Below, one piece after another: positions 28,609-36,827 of a stretch of DNA of 48,769 nucleotides. Location: assembly GCF_000445125.1 (NCBI RefSeq), contig NZ_ATHL01000138.1:1-48769 (forward strand). Direction: 5' to 3'. Position 1 is the stretch's first letter; every line of letters begins with the position of its first letter. The translations under genes were made by a program, and so were the position numbers. The stretch comes from Novosphingobium lindaniclasticum LE124. Lineage in GTDB: Bacteria; Pseudomonadota; Alphaproteobacteria; Sphingomonadales; Sphingomonadaceae. The notes under the pieces were generated by a model. The model worked only from the letters and a program-made list of their open reading frames with translations, did no database searches and was not told the origin of the DNA.

Positions 28609-30023
28609 TCCGCTACACCGCTTCTCTCGTCGCGCTGGCACTTCTGGCCGGTTGCGCCACGGCCGGGCCGGACTACGCACCGCCGGAAAACGCGGTGGCA
28701 ACAACGCCTGCCGCGAACGGTGCGTTCGTGTCCGGGCAGGGGCCGGAGTTCTCTCAAGCGGATCTGCCCGACCGCTGGTGGCGGCTCTACGACGATCCGC
28801 AACTCGACAGCCTCGTCGAACAGGCTCTGGCAGCGAACGCCAACATCCGCGCCGCTGATGCGAACTTGCGCAGGGCCGATGCGATCGTGCGGGAGACTGC
28901 CGGGCAGAGGGCGCTCAATACCACAGTCGGAGCCGATGCCGATCTGGAGCGCGACTATTCGCCCGTGTCGGCCGGAACCAACCTGCCCGGCGTGCTGACA
29001 TACGATCTCGGCCTGACGCTTTCCTACCCGCTCGATCTCAACGGCAAGATCAGGCGGGCTATCGAGAGCAGCCTGGCGGACCGTGAAGCGGTGGAAGCGG
29101 CGCGCGACGCGGTGCGGATCAGCGTAGCCGCCTCGGCCGCCAAAGCCTACGCCGATGTCTGCGCGGCGAACTACCAGATCGCGACGGTGCAAAAGGTCGT
29201 CAACCTGCAACAGCAGACCCTGGAAGCGACGGGGCGCCTGCAGCGGGGCGGTCGCGGCACCGCGTTCGATGTCAGCCGCGCCCGCAGCGCCGTCGAGAGC
29301 AGCCGGGCGAACTTGCCGGCGTTCCAGGCCAAGCGCCAGGCGGCGCTCTACCTGCTCGCGACCCTGCTGGGCAGGGCGCCCGCCGATTACCCGAGGGAAG
29401 TGGAGAACTGTGCGGCTCTGCCCCGCCTGTCTCAGCCGATGCCGATCGGAGACGGCGCCGCGCTGATCCGCCGTCGCCCCGACATCCGCCAGGCCGAACG
29501 CACGATCGCCGGCAGCACGGCGCTTATCGGTGTCGCCACGGCAGACCTCTACCCGACGGTGAGCATCGGCGGCGGCATCATCAACAGCGGCAAGCTGGAG
29601 AACATCGGCAAGTCGAACAGCTTCGGGTTCAGTCTCGGACCGCTGCTGAGCTGGTCGTTCCCCAACCGGCCGATCGTTCGCGCGCGGATCGAGGCGGCCA
29701 ATGCCCAGGTCGAGGCGGATATCGCCCGGTTCGACCAGACCGTGCTCGATGCCTTGCGCGGCACCGAAACGGCCTTGGAAACTTATGCGCGCGACACCGA
29801 CCGCGCCACCGCGCTCAGCCGCGCCAGCGACAGCGCGGCCCTCTCGGCGCAGCAGGCCGGGAAACTGTTCCGCTTCGGTCGCAGCGACTTCCTCAATCTG
29901 CTGAGCGCGCAAGGTGCTCTGGCGACGGCGCAAGTCAACCGTGCCGCGGCCGAGGCGGCGCTGGTGGACGATCAAATCGCGGTGTTCCTCGCGCTGGGCG
30001 GTGGCTGGCAGAGCGCCGAGTAA
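28605..30023 (+). CDS. Outer-membrane efflux lipoprotein, NodT family
   Basis: A 472-aa TolC-like channel. Lipoprotein signal MIRYTASLVALALLAGCATA has the lipobox LAGC with Cys17, followed by GPDYAPP as in NodT/OprM proteins. Two OEP repeats of long helices appear, with WWRLYDDPQLDSLVEQALAA starting the first and IRRRPDIRQAERTIAGSTAL at the start of the second. The GTG start overlaps the adaptor stop by 4 bp (GTGA). It completes the envelope-spanning efflux system and ends 3 bp from the stop of the convergent glycosyltransferase gene. Confidence 0.94.
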   Translation: MIRYTASLVALALLAGCATAGPDYAPPENAVATTPAANGAFVSGQGPEFSQADLPDRWWRLYDDPQLDSLVEQALAANANIRAADANLRRADAIVRETAGQRALNTTVGADADLERDYSPVSAGTNLPGVLTYDLGLTLSYPLDLNGKIRRAIESSLADREAVEAARDAVRISVAASAAKAYADVCAANYQIATVQKVVNLQQQTLEATGRLQRGGRGTAFDVSRARSAVESSRANLPAFQAKRQAALYLLATLLGRAPADYPREVENCAALPRLSQPMPIGDGAALIRRRPDIRQAERTIAGSTALIGVATADLYPTVSIGGGIINSGKLENIGKSNSFGFSLGPLLSWSFPNRPIVRARIEAANAQVEADIARFDQTVLDALRGTETALETYARDTDRATALSRASDSAALSAQQAGKLFRFGRSDFLNLLSAQGALATAQVNRAAAEAALVDDQIAVFLALGGGWQSAE

Positions 30024-30026
30024 CCA

Positions 30027-31178
30027 TCAGGCCGCTCTGCGTCCTCCCTCGCGGCAGAGAGCGTAGGCAGCGAAAAGCTCCCGGAAGTGTTCATCCATCG
30101 ATCTTGCCTGTACGGCAGGGCGAGGGCGTTCCCGCACGACCTCCAGGATCGCCGCCGCCGCCGCGTTGCAGTCTGCCGCCGCATATGTCCGCCCCGCGCC
30201 GCCGGAGGCATGGTCCGCCGCGCCGCCCGCATCGGGAACGACGACCGGCAGGCCGCTGGCGCGCGCTTCGGCGGCGGTCATGCAGAAAGTCTCCGCTTCG
30301 CAGCCATGGACGAGGGCATCCGCACTGGCCATGATCCGGGCGAAGGCGGCGCGGTCGCGTTCCGGCGCGAACAGGCGGACGTGCGGATTGCCGGCGATGT
30401 GGCGCAGGATCGTACGCTGTTCGCGCCCTTCGCCCAACATGACCAGGCCGATCGGGCTTTGCTGGCTGGCCAGGCCGACCGCGTCGATGACCATGGGCCA
30501 GCGCTTCTCCGGCGCAAGGCGACCCACGGCCAGCAACAGCGCGGCACTTTCGGGCAAGCCGCAGTCCGCCAAGAGCCGGGCGCGCAGCGACCTGTCGCGC
30601 AGGGCCGGCGAGAAGCAGCCCGCCTCCACGCCCATTGGGATCGTCACCGTGTGCCGCACGCCGCCCTCGTCCAGGCGGCGCGAGAGGTCGCGGTTGGCGC
30701 AGACGACGTGATCGAACTTGCGGCTATGCCGCCGCAGATGCTCCCAGAAGATCGAGAACTGGCGGTCGATCGTCCGGCGCGAGAAGATGTTGCCCAGCCA
30801 GCGATAGGCATAAGCGGACAGCGGATCCGCATGCATGACCAGGCTGCGCGGCGCGGCGCCCGGCCAGTTGGCCACCAGCCCGGCGCTGCGCCAGGGCGAT
30901 GTCGCCTCGACGAAATCGGGCGCTTCGGCATCGAGCGCGGCATAGAGCCGTTCGGCTTCCGCGAAATAGCCGTATTTGCGATCGAGCGGAAAGCGCGGGC
31001 TCTTGATCGTCACGATCCTTGCGCCCGGACGGCGCTCTATGACGGCATCTTCGTCGCCGGGAGCGAGGATGACGATCTCGTGCCCGAGCATCGGTCCAAT
31101 CCGCATCTTCTGTTCCACGTAAGTACGCACCCCGCCGCCCTGGGGCGAGTAGAAGGCGCAGACATCGACGATCTTCAT
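30027..31178 (-). CDS. Glycosyltransferase family 4
   Basis: A 383-aa GT-B enzyme. The N-terminal acceptor domain starts MKIVDVCAFYSPQGGGVRTY with the glycine-rich loop. The C-terminal nucleotide-sugar domain has LLAVGRLAPEKRWPMVIDAV and the retaining-GT4 EX7E motif in CEAETFCMTAAEARASGLPV, with the first Glu in place. It is cytoplasmic and probably membrane-associated. The sugar and acceptor are unknown. It is the last gene of a four-gene glycan operon; its ATG overlaps the stop of the upstream membrane-protein gene by 4 bp. A GC-rich Ala/Arg C-terminus is unremarkable. Confidence 0.92.
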   Translation of the reverse strand: MKIVDVCAFYSPQGGGVRTYVEQKMRIGPMLGHEIVILAPGDEDAVIERRPGARIVTIKSPRFPLDRKYGYFAEAERLYAALDAEAPDFVEATSPWRSAGLVANWPGAAPRSLVMHADPLSAYAYRWLGNIFSRRTIDRQFSIFWEHLRRHSRKFDHVVCANRDLSRRLDEGGVRHTVTIPMGVEAGCFSPALRDRSLRARLLADCGLPESAALLLAVGRLAPEKRWPMVIDAVGLASQQSPIGLVMLGEGREQRTILRHIAGNPHVRLFAPERDRAAFARIMASADALVHGCEAETFCMTAAEARASGLPVVVPDAGGAADHASGGAGRTYAAADCNAAAAAILEVVRERPRPAVQARSMDEHFRELFAAYALCREGGRRAA

Positions 31179-32092
31179 GCCGGTTGCTCCGGTGCGGCGA
31201 GATCCCGGATCGCCAAAGCGCCGCCGAGCACGAGGTGGGCCGCCAGGATCAGCCCTGCCATCAGCGTCATCAGGGCGCCGATGTCCTGTTCATGGCCGAG
31301 CGCCAGCACCGCCACGCCGGCGAAGAGCAGGTCCTTGTTCGGGATCAGCGGCAGGCGCGACACCAGGAGCCGCAGGGTCGCGAGGAATAGCCACCAGGAA
31401 AGCTGCACCTGCGGAAGCACCAGGTGCCACAGCAGGGCATTGAACAGCGTCGTCACGGCGATACGGGCGAGATGCACCTGCGTGATCATCACCAGATCCT
31501 GCCGCGGCAGGGTGAAGACCCGGCGCCGGAAGACCATCGCCAGGGCCGAAATGGCCACCAGTACGCCCAGCGACACCGCGACCATCGCCGCATCGACGGC
31601 CAGGCGGGCCATGCCCATGATCGGCACGATGATCGCCAGCAGCACCATGGTGACGCCGTTGCCGGTCATGGCCGAAAGGATGGCCACGTCCTTCACGGCC
31701 CCGAAAGGCGCAGCATCGAGCGCGACGCGCCGCCGCGCCCAGGTGTAGAAGTAGGCTTCTCCCAGATAACCCAGCAGCAGTTCGTTGTAGACCTTCTTGC
31801 GCAGCAGCGCGAGCAGGCCCGATGCCGGGACGCCCCAGAGACGGCGGAAGATCAGCCATTCGCTTGCAGGCGTGACGAAGTAGCTTGCGGCGAACAGCGC
31901 CCAGAACAGCGGGCTTGCCGGGAGCATCGCGGAAAGATGCCGCAGATCCAGCCCGCGAGTCTCGTGGAACACGGCTACGATCACGGCCAGCGAGAGCGCC
32001 GTGGAGAACAGGACATTGCGGCCGAGGCGCGGACGGCGGTCCTGCGGGACCAGCTGGATGTCGGGTGCCAGGACGGCGGCAGTATCTGTCAC
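31175..32092 (-). CDS. Polytopic membrane protein, possibly flippase-like (LPG synthase TM family)
   Basis: A 305-aa protein with about eight hydrophobic segments and an N-terminal cytoplasmic tail of about 25 residues. Segments such as YNELLLGYLGEAYFYTWARR and LLVSRLPLIPNKDLLFAGVA resemble the UPF0104 / lysylphosphatidylglycerol-synthase membrane domain (PF03706-type), often found beside glycosyltransferases and proposed to help move or present lipid-linked glycans. I am not certain of that family. It lies 25 bp after one GT4 and overlaps the next by 4 bp, so a role in the same glycan pathway is likely. Confidence 0.7.
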   Translation of the reverse strand: MTDTAAVLAPDIQLVPQDRRPRLGRNVLFSTALSLAVIVAVFHETRGLDLRHLSAMLPASPLFWALFAASYFVTPASEWLIFRRLWGVPASGLLALLRKKVYNELLLGYLGEAYFYTWARRRVALDAAPFGAVKDVAILSAMTGNGVTMVLLAIIVPIMGMARLAVDAAMVAVSLGVLVAISALAMVFRRRVFTLPRQDLVMITQVHLARIAVTTLFNALLWHLVLPQVQLSWWLFLATLRLLVSRLPLIPNKDLLFAGVAVLALGHEQDIGALMTLMAGLILAAHLVLGGALAIRDLAAPEQPA

Positions 32093-32117
32093 GAACGTCT
32101 CCGCGAGGGGATCGGAG

Positions 32118-33308
32118 TCAAAGCGACCGGCGCCAGGGCGCGTGCCGCGCCCAGGTGCTCAGTTCCCGATCGTGACGCCGCCGGCTTTCGCGCTCGCGGC
32201 GAAGCGTCATCATCATGTCGATGTAGCGATCGGCGGCGTCCGCCACTTCGTAGCGGGCGGCGATGGTGCGGGCGCGCTGGGCGTCGCCCCTGAACTCGCG
32301 GATGCGGGCGAGTCCTTCGGCGAAGGCGGCTTCATCGTCTCGGGGCACAAGCAGTCCCGTCCGGCCGTCTTCCACCAGGCAACGCATGCTGGCGCAGCAA
32401 TCCGTCGAGAGAACCGGGAGACCTGCGGCAAGAGCCTCCACGACGACGCCCGGAAGCCCTTCGTAATCGGAACTCAGGACGAACGCGTCCGCCTGTTCCA
32501 GGAGGGGATCGATGGAGGCGACATGGCCGGCCAGTCTCACGCGATCGGCAATGCCCGATTCGGCGGCAAGCTGTTCGAGAGCGGAGCGTCCAGGGCCTTC
32601 GCCGGCTATTGTCAGGGTGTCCGATGGCCGGGCGGCGCGTGCGAAGGCGCGGAGCAGCATGGCGTGGTTCTTCTGCGGAACGAGACGCCCGGCCGTGAGG
32701 TAGCGCGTACCCCAGATGGACGGGGCGCGGCGATCGAGCTTGCCCAGGGCCCGCAGGCGCGAGCGCGGAAGGATCGGATTGGCGATCACGTCGATCCGGG
32801 ACGACGTTGCGCCGGTAGCTTGCCGGATTTCGCGCGCCATGGGTTCCGAAAGCCCGACCAGCCGCTCGAACAGGCGCCCCTGGGCACGCAGCCAGATGCC
32901 GTAGCCCTGCCGGAGCAGCGCCGGCATGTCCGGCCGGTGAAACGTATTGCTGACCTTGAGCGCCATGGGCGGTTCATGGTCGCCCAGCAGCAGCTTCATC
33001 GCGGCACCGACGACCGCATAAGTGTTTCCCGGAAGGAACAGAACGTCGGCCCGGTGCTCGATCAGATAGCTGTAGAGGCAGTAGACCATCCAGGGGGTTT
33101 CCCAAGACGCCGTGGAGAGCCGCGAGGGGATCTGCCAGTAATCCAGCGGCGGCGCGCTCGCGAGGCGATCGCAGCCGGGACGGCCGAGCACGATCGTGAC
33201 CTGATGACCGGCCCTTTGCCAATGCCCGGCGAGGCCCAGGGCCACGCGTTCCACGCCGCCCGGATCCAGGCTGTGGATGGGTATGACGATCTTCAGCGCG
33301 TCCTTCAT
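32118..33308 (-). CDS. Glycosyltransferase family 4
   Basis: A 396-aa GT-B glycosyltransferase. The N-terminus is MKDALKIVIPIHSLDPGGVE (acceptor domain with GGVER loop). The donor domain has WGTRYLTAGRLVPQKNHAML and the EX7E motif in DYEGLPGVVVEALAAGLPVL. The frame is open to 33434, but the ATG at 33308 has GGGGAT six bases upstream and matches the family start. Sugar and acceptor cannot be assigned. It is second in the operon, 79 bp after the DUF2334 deacetylase and 25 bp before the membrane protein. It is not closely similar to the other GT4 here, so the two probably add different sugars. Confidence 0.92.
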   Translation of the reverse strand: MKDALKIVIPIHSLDPGGVERVALGLAGHWQRAGHQVTIVLGRPGCDRLASAPPLDYWQIPSRLSTASWETPWMVYCLYSYLIEHRADVLFLPGNTYAVVGAAMKLLLGDHEPPMALKVSNTFHRPDMPALLRQGYGIWLRAQGRLFERLVGLSEPMAREIRQATGATSSRIDVIANPILPRSRLRALGKLDRRAPSIWGTRYLTAGRLVPQKNHAMLLRAFARAARPSDTLTIAGEGPGRSALEQLAAESGIADRVRLAGHVASIDPLLEQADAFVLSSDYEGLPGVVVEALAAGLPVLSTDCCASMRCLVEDGRTGLLVPRDDEAAFAEGLARIREFRGDAQRARTIAARYEVADAADRYIDMMMTLRRERESRRRHDRELSTWARHAPWRRSL

Positions 33309-33387
33309 GCAAATCCCCACGGGACGCTGGACTGCCGGGCGACGCCTGATGGCGGGGCTGTCGAGCTGCTCCTCATGGCGAGGGCTC

Positions 33388-34227
33388 CTATGGGGCGGCC
33401 ATGTCGGATTCGTGACGGTGCTGGGTGCGGTCATCGCCCGGACGTGAAAGTGCTGTCAAATCGTCACTATCCGGCACATATCCTCCCAGATCGGCGTAAG
33501 CCGAGGGCGCGTGGGTAGCGGCGAAGCGATGCAGCGTCAGGTCGATGCTGGCCAGGAGCGAGGCCTTGGTGACGTCTCCCGGATGCGCCGCGACCCGCAC
33601 GATCCTGGAGGCCGGCAGCGCGGCTCGGGCGAGGGCGGCAACGGCAAGCGACGATGCGAGGCGCGGGACCGAGCGGCTGGCCCAGGTCACGACCGGGCCG
33701 CGCGCCAGGATGCGCTCGTCCGCAGGGCGCCAGACGCGCCAATGATCTTCGGCGATCGGGAAAGCGGCCCGGCGCAGGGCAACGCGCGCGCCTTCTCCGT
33801 AGAGCCAGGCCGGCGCGATGAAGCCCGCTGCCGGACGGCCGATGACATCCTCGATCAAGGCCTTGCCGTCCAGCATGCGGGCGAGCGCCGTGGCTGCGTC
33901 GAGCCCGAGAAATTCTCCCTCGCCGGCGGTCATGTGCCGGGCCTTGAACTTCGCCGCTCCGCGATGCCGTGCGGTGTCCTTGTGATACCAGCCGTGCACG
34001 AACATTTCGATTCCCGCCTCGGCCCAGCCGCGCAGCCGTGCCTTGAACGCCATGTCGCCGGAGAGCGGATGGCATCCCCAATGGTCGGGAACGACAAGCA
34101 TCGCGAAACGCTGGCTCTCCAGGCGACGTTCGAACATGTCTGCGAGCCGGCTGACCGCCCCTGCGGAACCGGGACCGACGTCATGGATAGAGGCGAGCAG
34201 GCGCTTGCGGCGCGGATCTTCGGTCAT
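33388..34227 (-). CDS. DUF2334 polysaccharide-deacetylase-like protein
   Basis: A 279-aa protein of the carbohydrate-esterase-4-like fold (DUF2334). The opening LLASIHDVGPGSAGAVSRLA carries the His15-Asp16 pair, and IEMFVHGWYHKDTARHRG holds the second pair of His residues expected at the metal site. FIAPAWLYGEG and RVAAHPGDV are later active-site strands. No signal peptide is seen, so it acts in the cytoplasm or at the inner membrane face. Expected activity: N-deacetylation of a HexNAc-containing lipid or oligosaccharide. The start at 34227 has GGGAG six bases upstream; the open frame continues to 34371. It is the first gene of the glycan operon. Confidence 0.88.
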   Translation of the reverse strand: MTEDPRRKRLLASIHDVGPGSAGAVSRLADMFERRLESQRFAMLVVPDHWGCHPLSGDMAFKARLRGWAEAGIEMFVHGWYHKDTARHRGAAKFKARHMTAGEGEFLGLDAATALARMLDGKALIEDVIGRPAAGFIAPAWLYGEGARVALRRAAFPIAEDHWRVWRPADERILARGPVVTWASRSVPRLASSLAVAALARAALPASRIVRVAAHPGDVTKASLLASIDLTLHRFAATHAPSAYADLGGYVPDSDDLTALSRPGDDRTQHRHESDMAAP

Positions 34228-34483
34228 ACTTCGCTCCCTGCACCTCAGGGCGCGGCGTAGAAGCGGTGCATGAAGATCCCATGACGAAAAGCCCGCTATA
34301 CCGGGCCGCGAACGAAAATTTTCCGCCTGCGCAAGGCCGTTGTTGCCTTTTATGAAATTGGTGCGCGCCAAACGCGAGTTTTTTGTCTATGGAGCGGCGC
34401 AAGAAGGGCCCCTTGGGTCGCGCACTCCATATCAGGCCCACTCAGACAGACCGCTTCAGCGGCATAGGACAGATTCGAAACGC

Positions 34484-36265
34484 ATGACTTTTTCCCAGCT
34501 CCCCCAACCTCTTTCCGATGCGCTGACCGCGCAGGGTTATGAGAATCTGACCCCGGTCCAGGCCGCCGTCGCCGAAGCCGAGGCGCGTGGGCGCGACCTG
34601 GTGGTTTCCGCACAGACCGGCTCCGGCAAGACCGTCGCCTTCGGCATCGCCATGAGCGACGAACTTCTGGCGGACAGCTCCATCCCTTACGCCGAGGCGC
34701 CGCTGGCCCTCGCCATCGCCCCCACGCGCGAACTCGCGCAGCAAGTCAGCCGCGAGCTGGAATGGCTCTACGGCAAGACCGGCGCGCGGATCGTTACCTG
34801 CGTCGGCGGCATGGACCCGGTGCGTGAGCGCAAGGCCCTCGAACGCGGTGCGACGATCGTCGTCGGCACGCCGGGCCGTCTGCGCGACCACCTGGAGCGC
34901 GGCAAGCTCGACCTCTCGGCGCTGCGCGTCGTCGTACTCGACGAGGCCGACGAAATGCTCGACATGGGCTTCCGCGAGGATCTGGAAGAGCTGCTCGACG
35001 CCAGCCCCGAAACCCGCCGCACGCTGCTGTTCTCGGCGACGATGCCGCGCCCGATCGAGGCGCTGGCTCGCCGCTACCAGACCGACGCGCTGCGCATTTC
35101 CACCGTGAGCGAAAATCGCGGTCATGGCGATATCACCTATCAGGCCGTCACCGTTGCTCCCGCCGACGTTGAAAATGCCGTGGTCAACCTGCTGCGCCTT
35201 CACGACGCCGAAACCGCGATCCTGTTCTGCGCCACGCGCGACAACGTGAAGCACCTGCACTCGACCCTGACCGAACGCGGCTTCTCGGCCGTGGCGCTGT
35301 CGGGCGAGCATTCGCAGAACGAGCGCAACAATGCGCTCCAGGCGCTGCGCGACAAGCGGGCCCGCGTCTGCGTCGCCACTGACGTCGCCGCGCGCGGCAT
35401 CGACTTGCCCTCGCTGACGCTGGTGATCCACGTCGAGATCCCGCGCGATGCCGAGACGCTTCAGCACCGCTCTGGCCGCACCGGCCGCGCCGGCAAGAAG
35501 GGCACTGCCGTGCTCATCGTGCCGTTCCCGCGCCGTCGCCGCGTCGAAGGCATGCTGCGCGGCGCCCGGATCGAGGCCGAGTGGATCGCTGCGCCGACTC
35601 CCGATGTCATCCGTGCGGCCGACCGTGGCCGTCTGATGGAAAAGCTGCTGGCGCCGGTCGAGGCCGATGAGGAAGATCGCGAGATCGCCCGTGAAATTCT
35701 TGAAAAGGTCAGCGCGGAAGACCTGGCGGCAGCACTCGTGCGCGCACACCGCGCCGCCATGCCGCAGCCGGAAGAGCTGATCGGCAACAGCCCCGAGGCT
35801 CGCGAAGCGCGCCAGCGTCCGGGCTTCGACGACGTCGTGTGGTTCACCATGGACATCGGCCGTCAGCAGAATGCCGATCCGCGTTGGATCCTGCCGCTGC
35901 TGTGCCGTCGCGGTCACGTCACCCGCAATGCGGTGGGGCAGATCCGCATCAACAGCAACGAAACCTACTTCCAGATTCCGCGCGCGCAGGCTGACCAGTT
36001 CATGCGCTCGGTCGAGCGCACGGCAAACGACGAAAGCGGCGATGTGGAGAACACCATCCGCATCCAGCCAGCCACCGACACGCCGCGCGATGCTGCGCGC
36101 GATCGTCGCCGCGAAGGGCCGCAAGGCCGAGGTCGCAAGCCGCATGGCCGTGAAGACGGACCTCGCGGAAACTATCAGCCGCGTCCTACGGGCGGTCCTC
36201 GTCAGGAGCGCAGCGGTGGCGGCGGCAAGCCGTTTCACAAGAAGCCCCGCAAGGGCAACTGGTGA
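34484..36265 (+). CDS. deaD: DEAD-box ATP-dependent RNA helicase (DeaD/CsdA-DbpA type)
   Basis: A 593-aa RNA helicase acting in ribosome assembly and mRNA turnover. Motifs in order: Q motif (YENLTPVQAAV), AQTGSGKT (Walker A), PTRELAQQ, TPGRLRDHL, VLDEADEMLD (DEAD), SAT, and HRSGRTGRAG (motif VI). After about residue 460 comes a DbpA/CsdA RNA-binding domain (VTRNAVGQIRINSNETYFQI), then an Arg/Gly-rich basic tail (RPTGGPRQERSGGGGKPFHK). The frame extends to 34340, but the ATG at 34484 begins the conserved FSQLPQPLSDAL. The 256-bp upstream region is long enough for a cold-shock-type leader. It ends in a strong terminator facing the Gre-like gene. Confidence 0.93.
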   Translation: MTFSQLPQPLSDALTAQGYENLTPVQAAVAEAEARGRDLVVSAQTGSGKTVAFGIAMSDELLADSSIPYAEAPLALAIAPTRELAQQVSRELEWLYGKTGARIVTCVGGMDPVRERKALERGATIVVGTPGRLRDHLERGKLDLSALRVVVLDEADEMLDMGFREDLEELLDASPETRRTLLFSATMPRPIEALARRYQTDALRISTVSENRGHGDITYQAVTVAPADVENAVVNLLRLHDAETAILFCATRDNVKHLHSTLTERGFSAVALSGEHSQNERNNALQALRDKRARVCVATDVAARGIDLPSLTLVIHVEIPRDAETLQHRSGRTGRAGKKGTAVLIVPFPRRRRVEGMLRGARIEAEWIAAPTPDVIRAADRGRLMEKLLAPVEADEEDREIAREILEKVSAEDLAAALVRAHRAAMPQPEELIGNSPEAREARQRPGFDDVVWFTMDIGRQQNADPRWILPLLCRRGHVTRNAVGQIRINSNETYFQIPRAQADQFMRSVERTANDESGDVENTIRIQPATDTPRDAARDRRREGPQGRGRKPHGREDGPRGNYQPRPTGGPRQERSGGGGKPFHKKPRKGNW

Positions 36266-36285
36266 TCCGGTCTAAGGGTTAAACG

Positions 36286-36325
36286 AAAAGGCGGAAAAAG
36301 GACCCAGTCCCTTTTTCCGCCTTTT
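36286..36325. terminator. Bidirectional intrinsic terminator between deaD and the Gre-like gene
   Basis: A perfect 16-bp stem (36286-36301 with 36310-36325, 8-base loop) has an A-run on the left and TTTT on the right, so it works in both directions for the convergent genes. It starts 20 bp after the deaD stop. Confidence 0.92.
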
Positions 36326-36371
36326 CTGTTTTGGAGGTGGGACGCCGGCATGTTCTGCCGCCGTGGGTCCG

Positions 36372-36827
36372 TCAGGCGAGGCTCAGAACCTCGATCGCCT
36401 CTTCCCGCCCGTTGAAGTCTATCAAATCACCCACCTCTGTTCCGAGCAATGCACGGGCGAGGGGAGCGGTGAAGGCAAGGTCCCCCTTGGCCGGATCGGC
36501 TTCGTCATGCCCGACGATTCTGACCTCGCGTGTCTTGCCGGACAACGTGAAGCGCACGCGGTGGCCGAACATCGCCCGATCGCCCGACGGCGCCGGTTGA
36601 ACTTCCGCCGTTGTCAGCCGATTCTTCCAGTAGCGCAGATCGCGCTTTGCCGTATTGAGCGCGGTTTCGTCGGCAAGGGCGGCGACCTGCTCCTCCAGGG
36701 CCGCGATCCGCGCCTTCACCAACGCAAGGCCGGCGGCGGTCACGAGATTGGGGCCCGGCGGGATCGGCACTTCGAACTTGGGCTCGAGATGCTCCTCGTC
36801 ACCGTCGCGCCGGAAGGCGACGCTCAC
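36372..36827 (-). CDS. GreA/GreB-family protein without the acidic cleavage tip
   Basis: A 151-aa protein. The C-terminal FKBP-like domain (about 80-151) matches Gre factors and Rnk: MFGHRVRFTLSGKTREVRIV and FTAPLARALLGTEVGDLIDF. The N-terminal helical part (about 28-72) is a coiled coil, but where GreA has the acidic GDLSENAEY tip it reads ALADETALNTAKRDLRYWK. It may therefore bind RNA polymerase without stimulating cleavage. The start is GTG at 36827, overlapping the ABC-F stop by 4 bp (GTGA), so the two are translationally coupled. An alternative reading is a protein of the 'regulator of nucleoside diphosphate kinase' type. Confidence 0.85.
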   Translation of the reverse strand: MSVAFRRDGDEEHLEPKFEVPIPPGPNLVTAAGLALVKARIAALEEQVAALADETALNTAKRDLRYWKNRLTTAEVQPAPSGDRAMFGHRVRFTLSGKTREVRIVGHDEADPAKGDLAFTAPLARALLGTEVGDLIDFNGREEAIEVLSLA

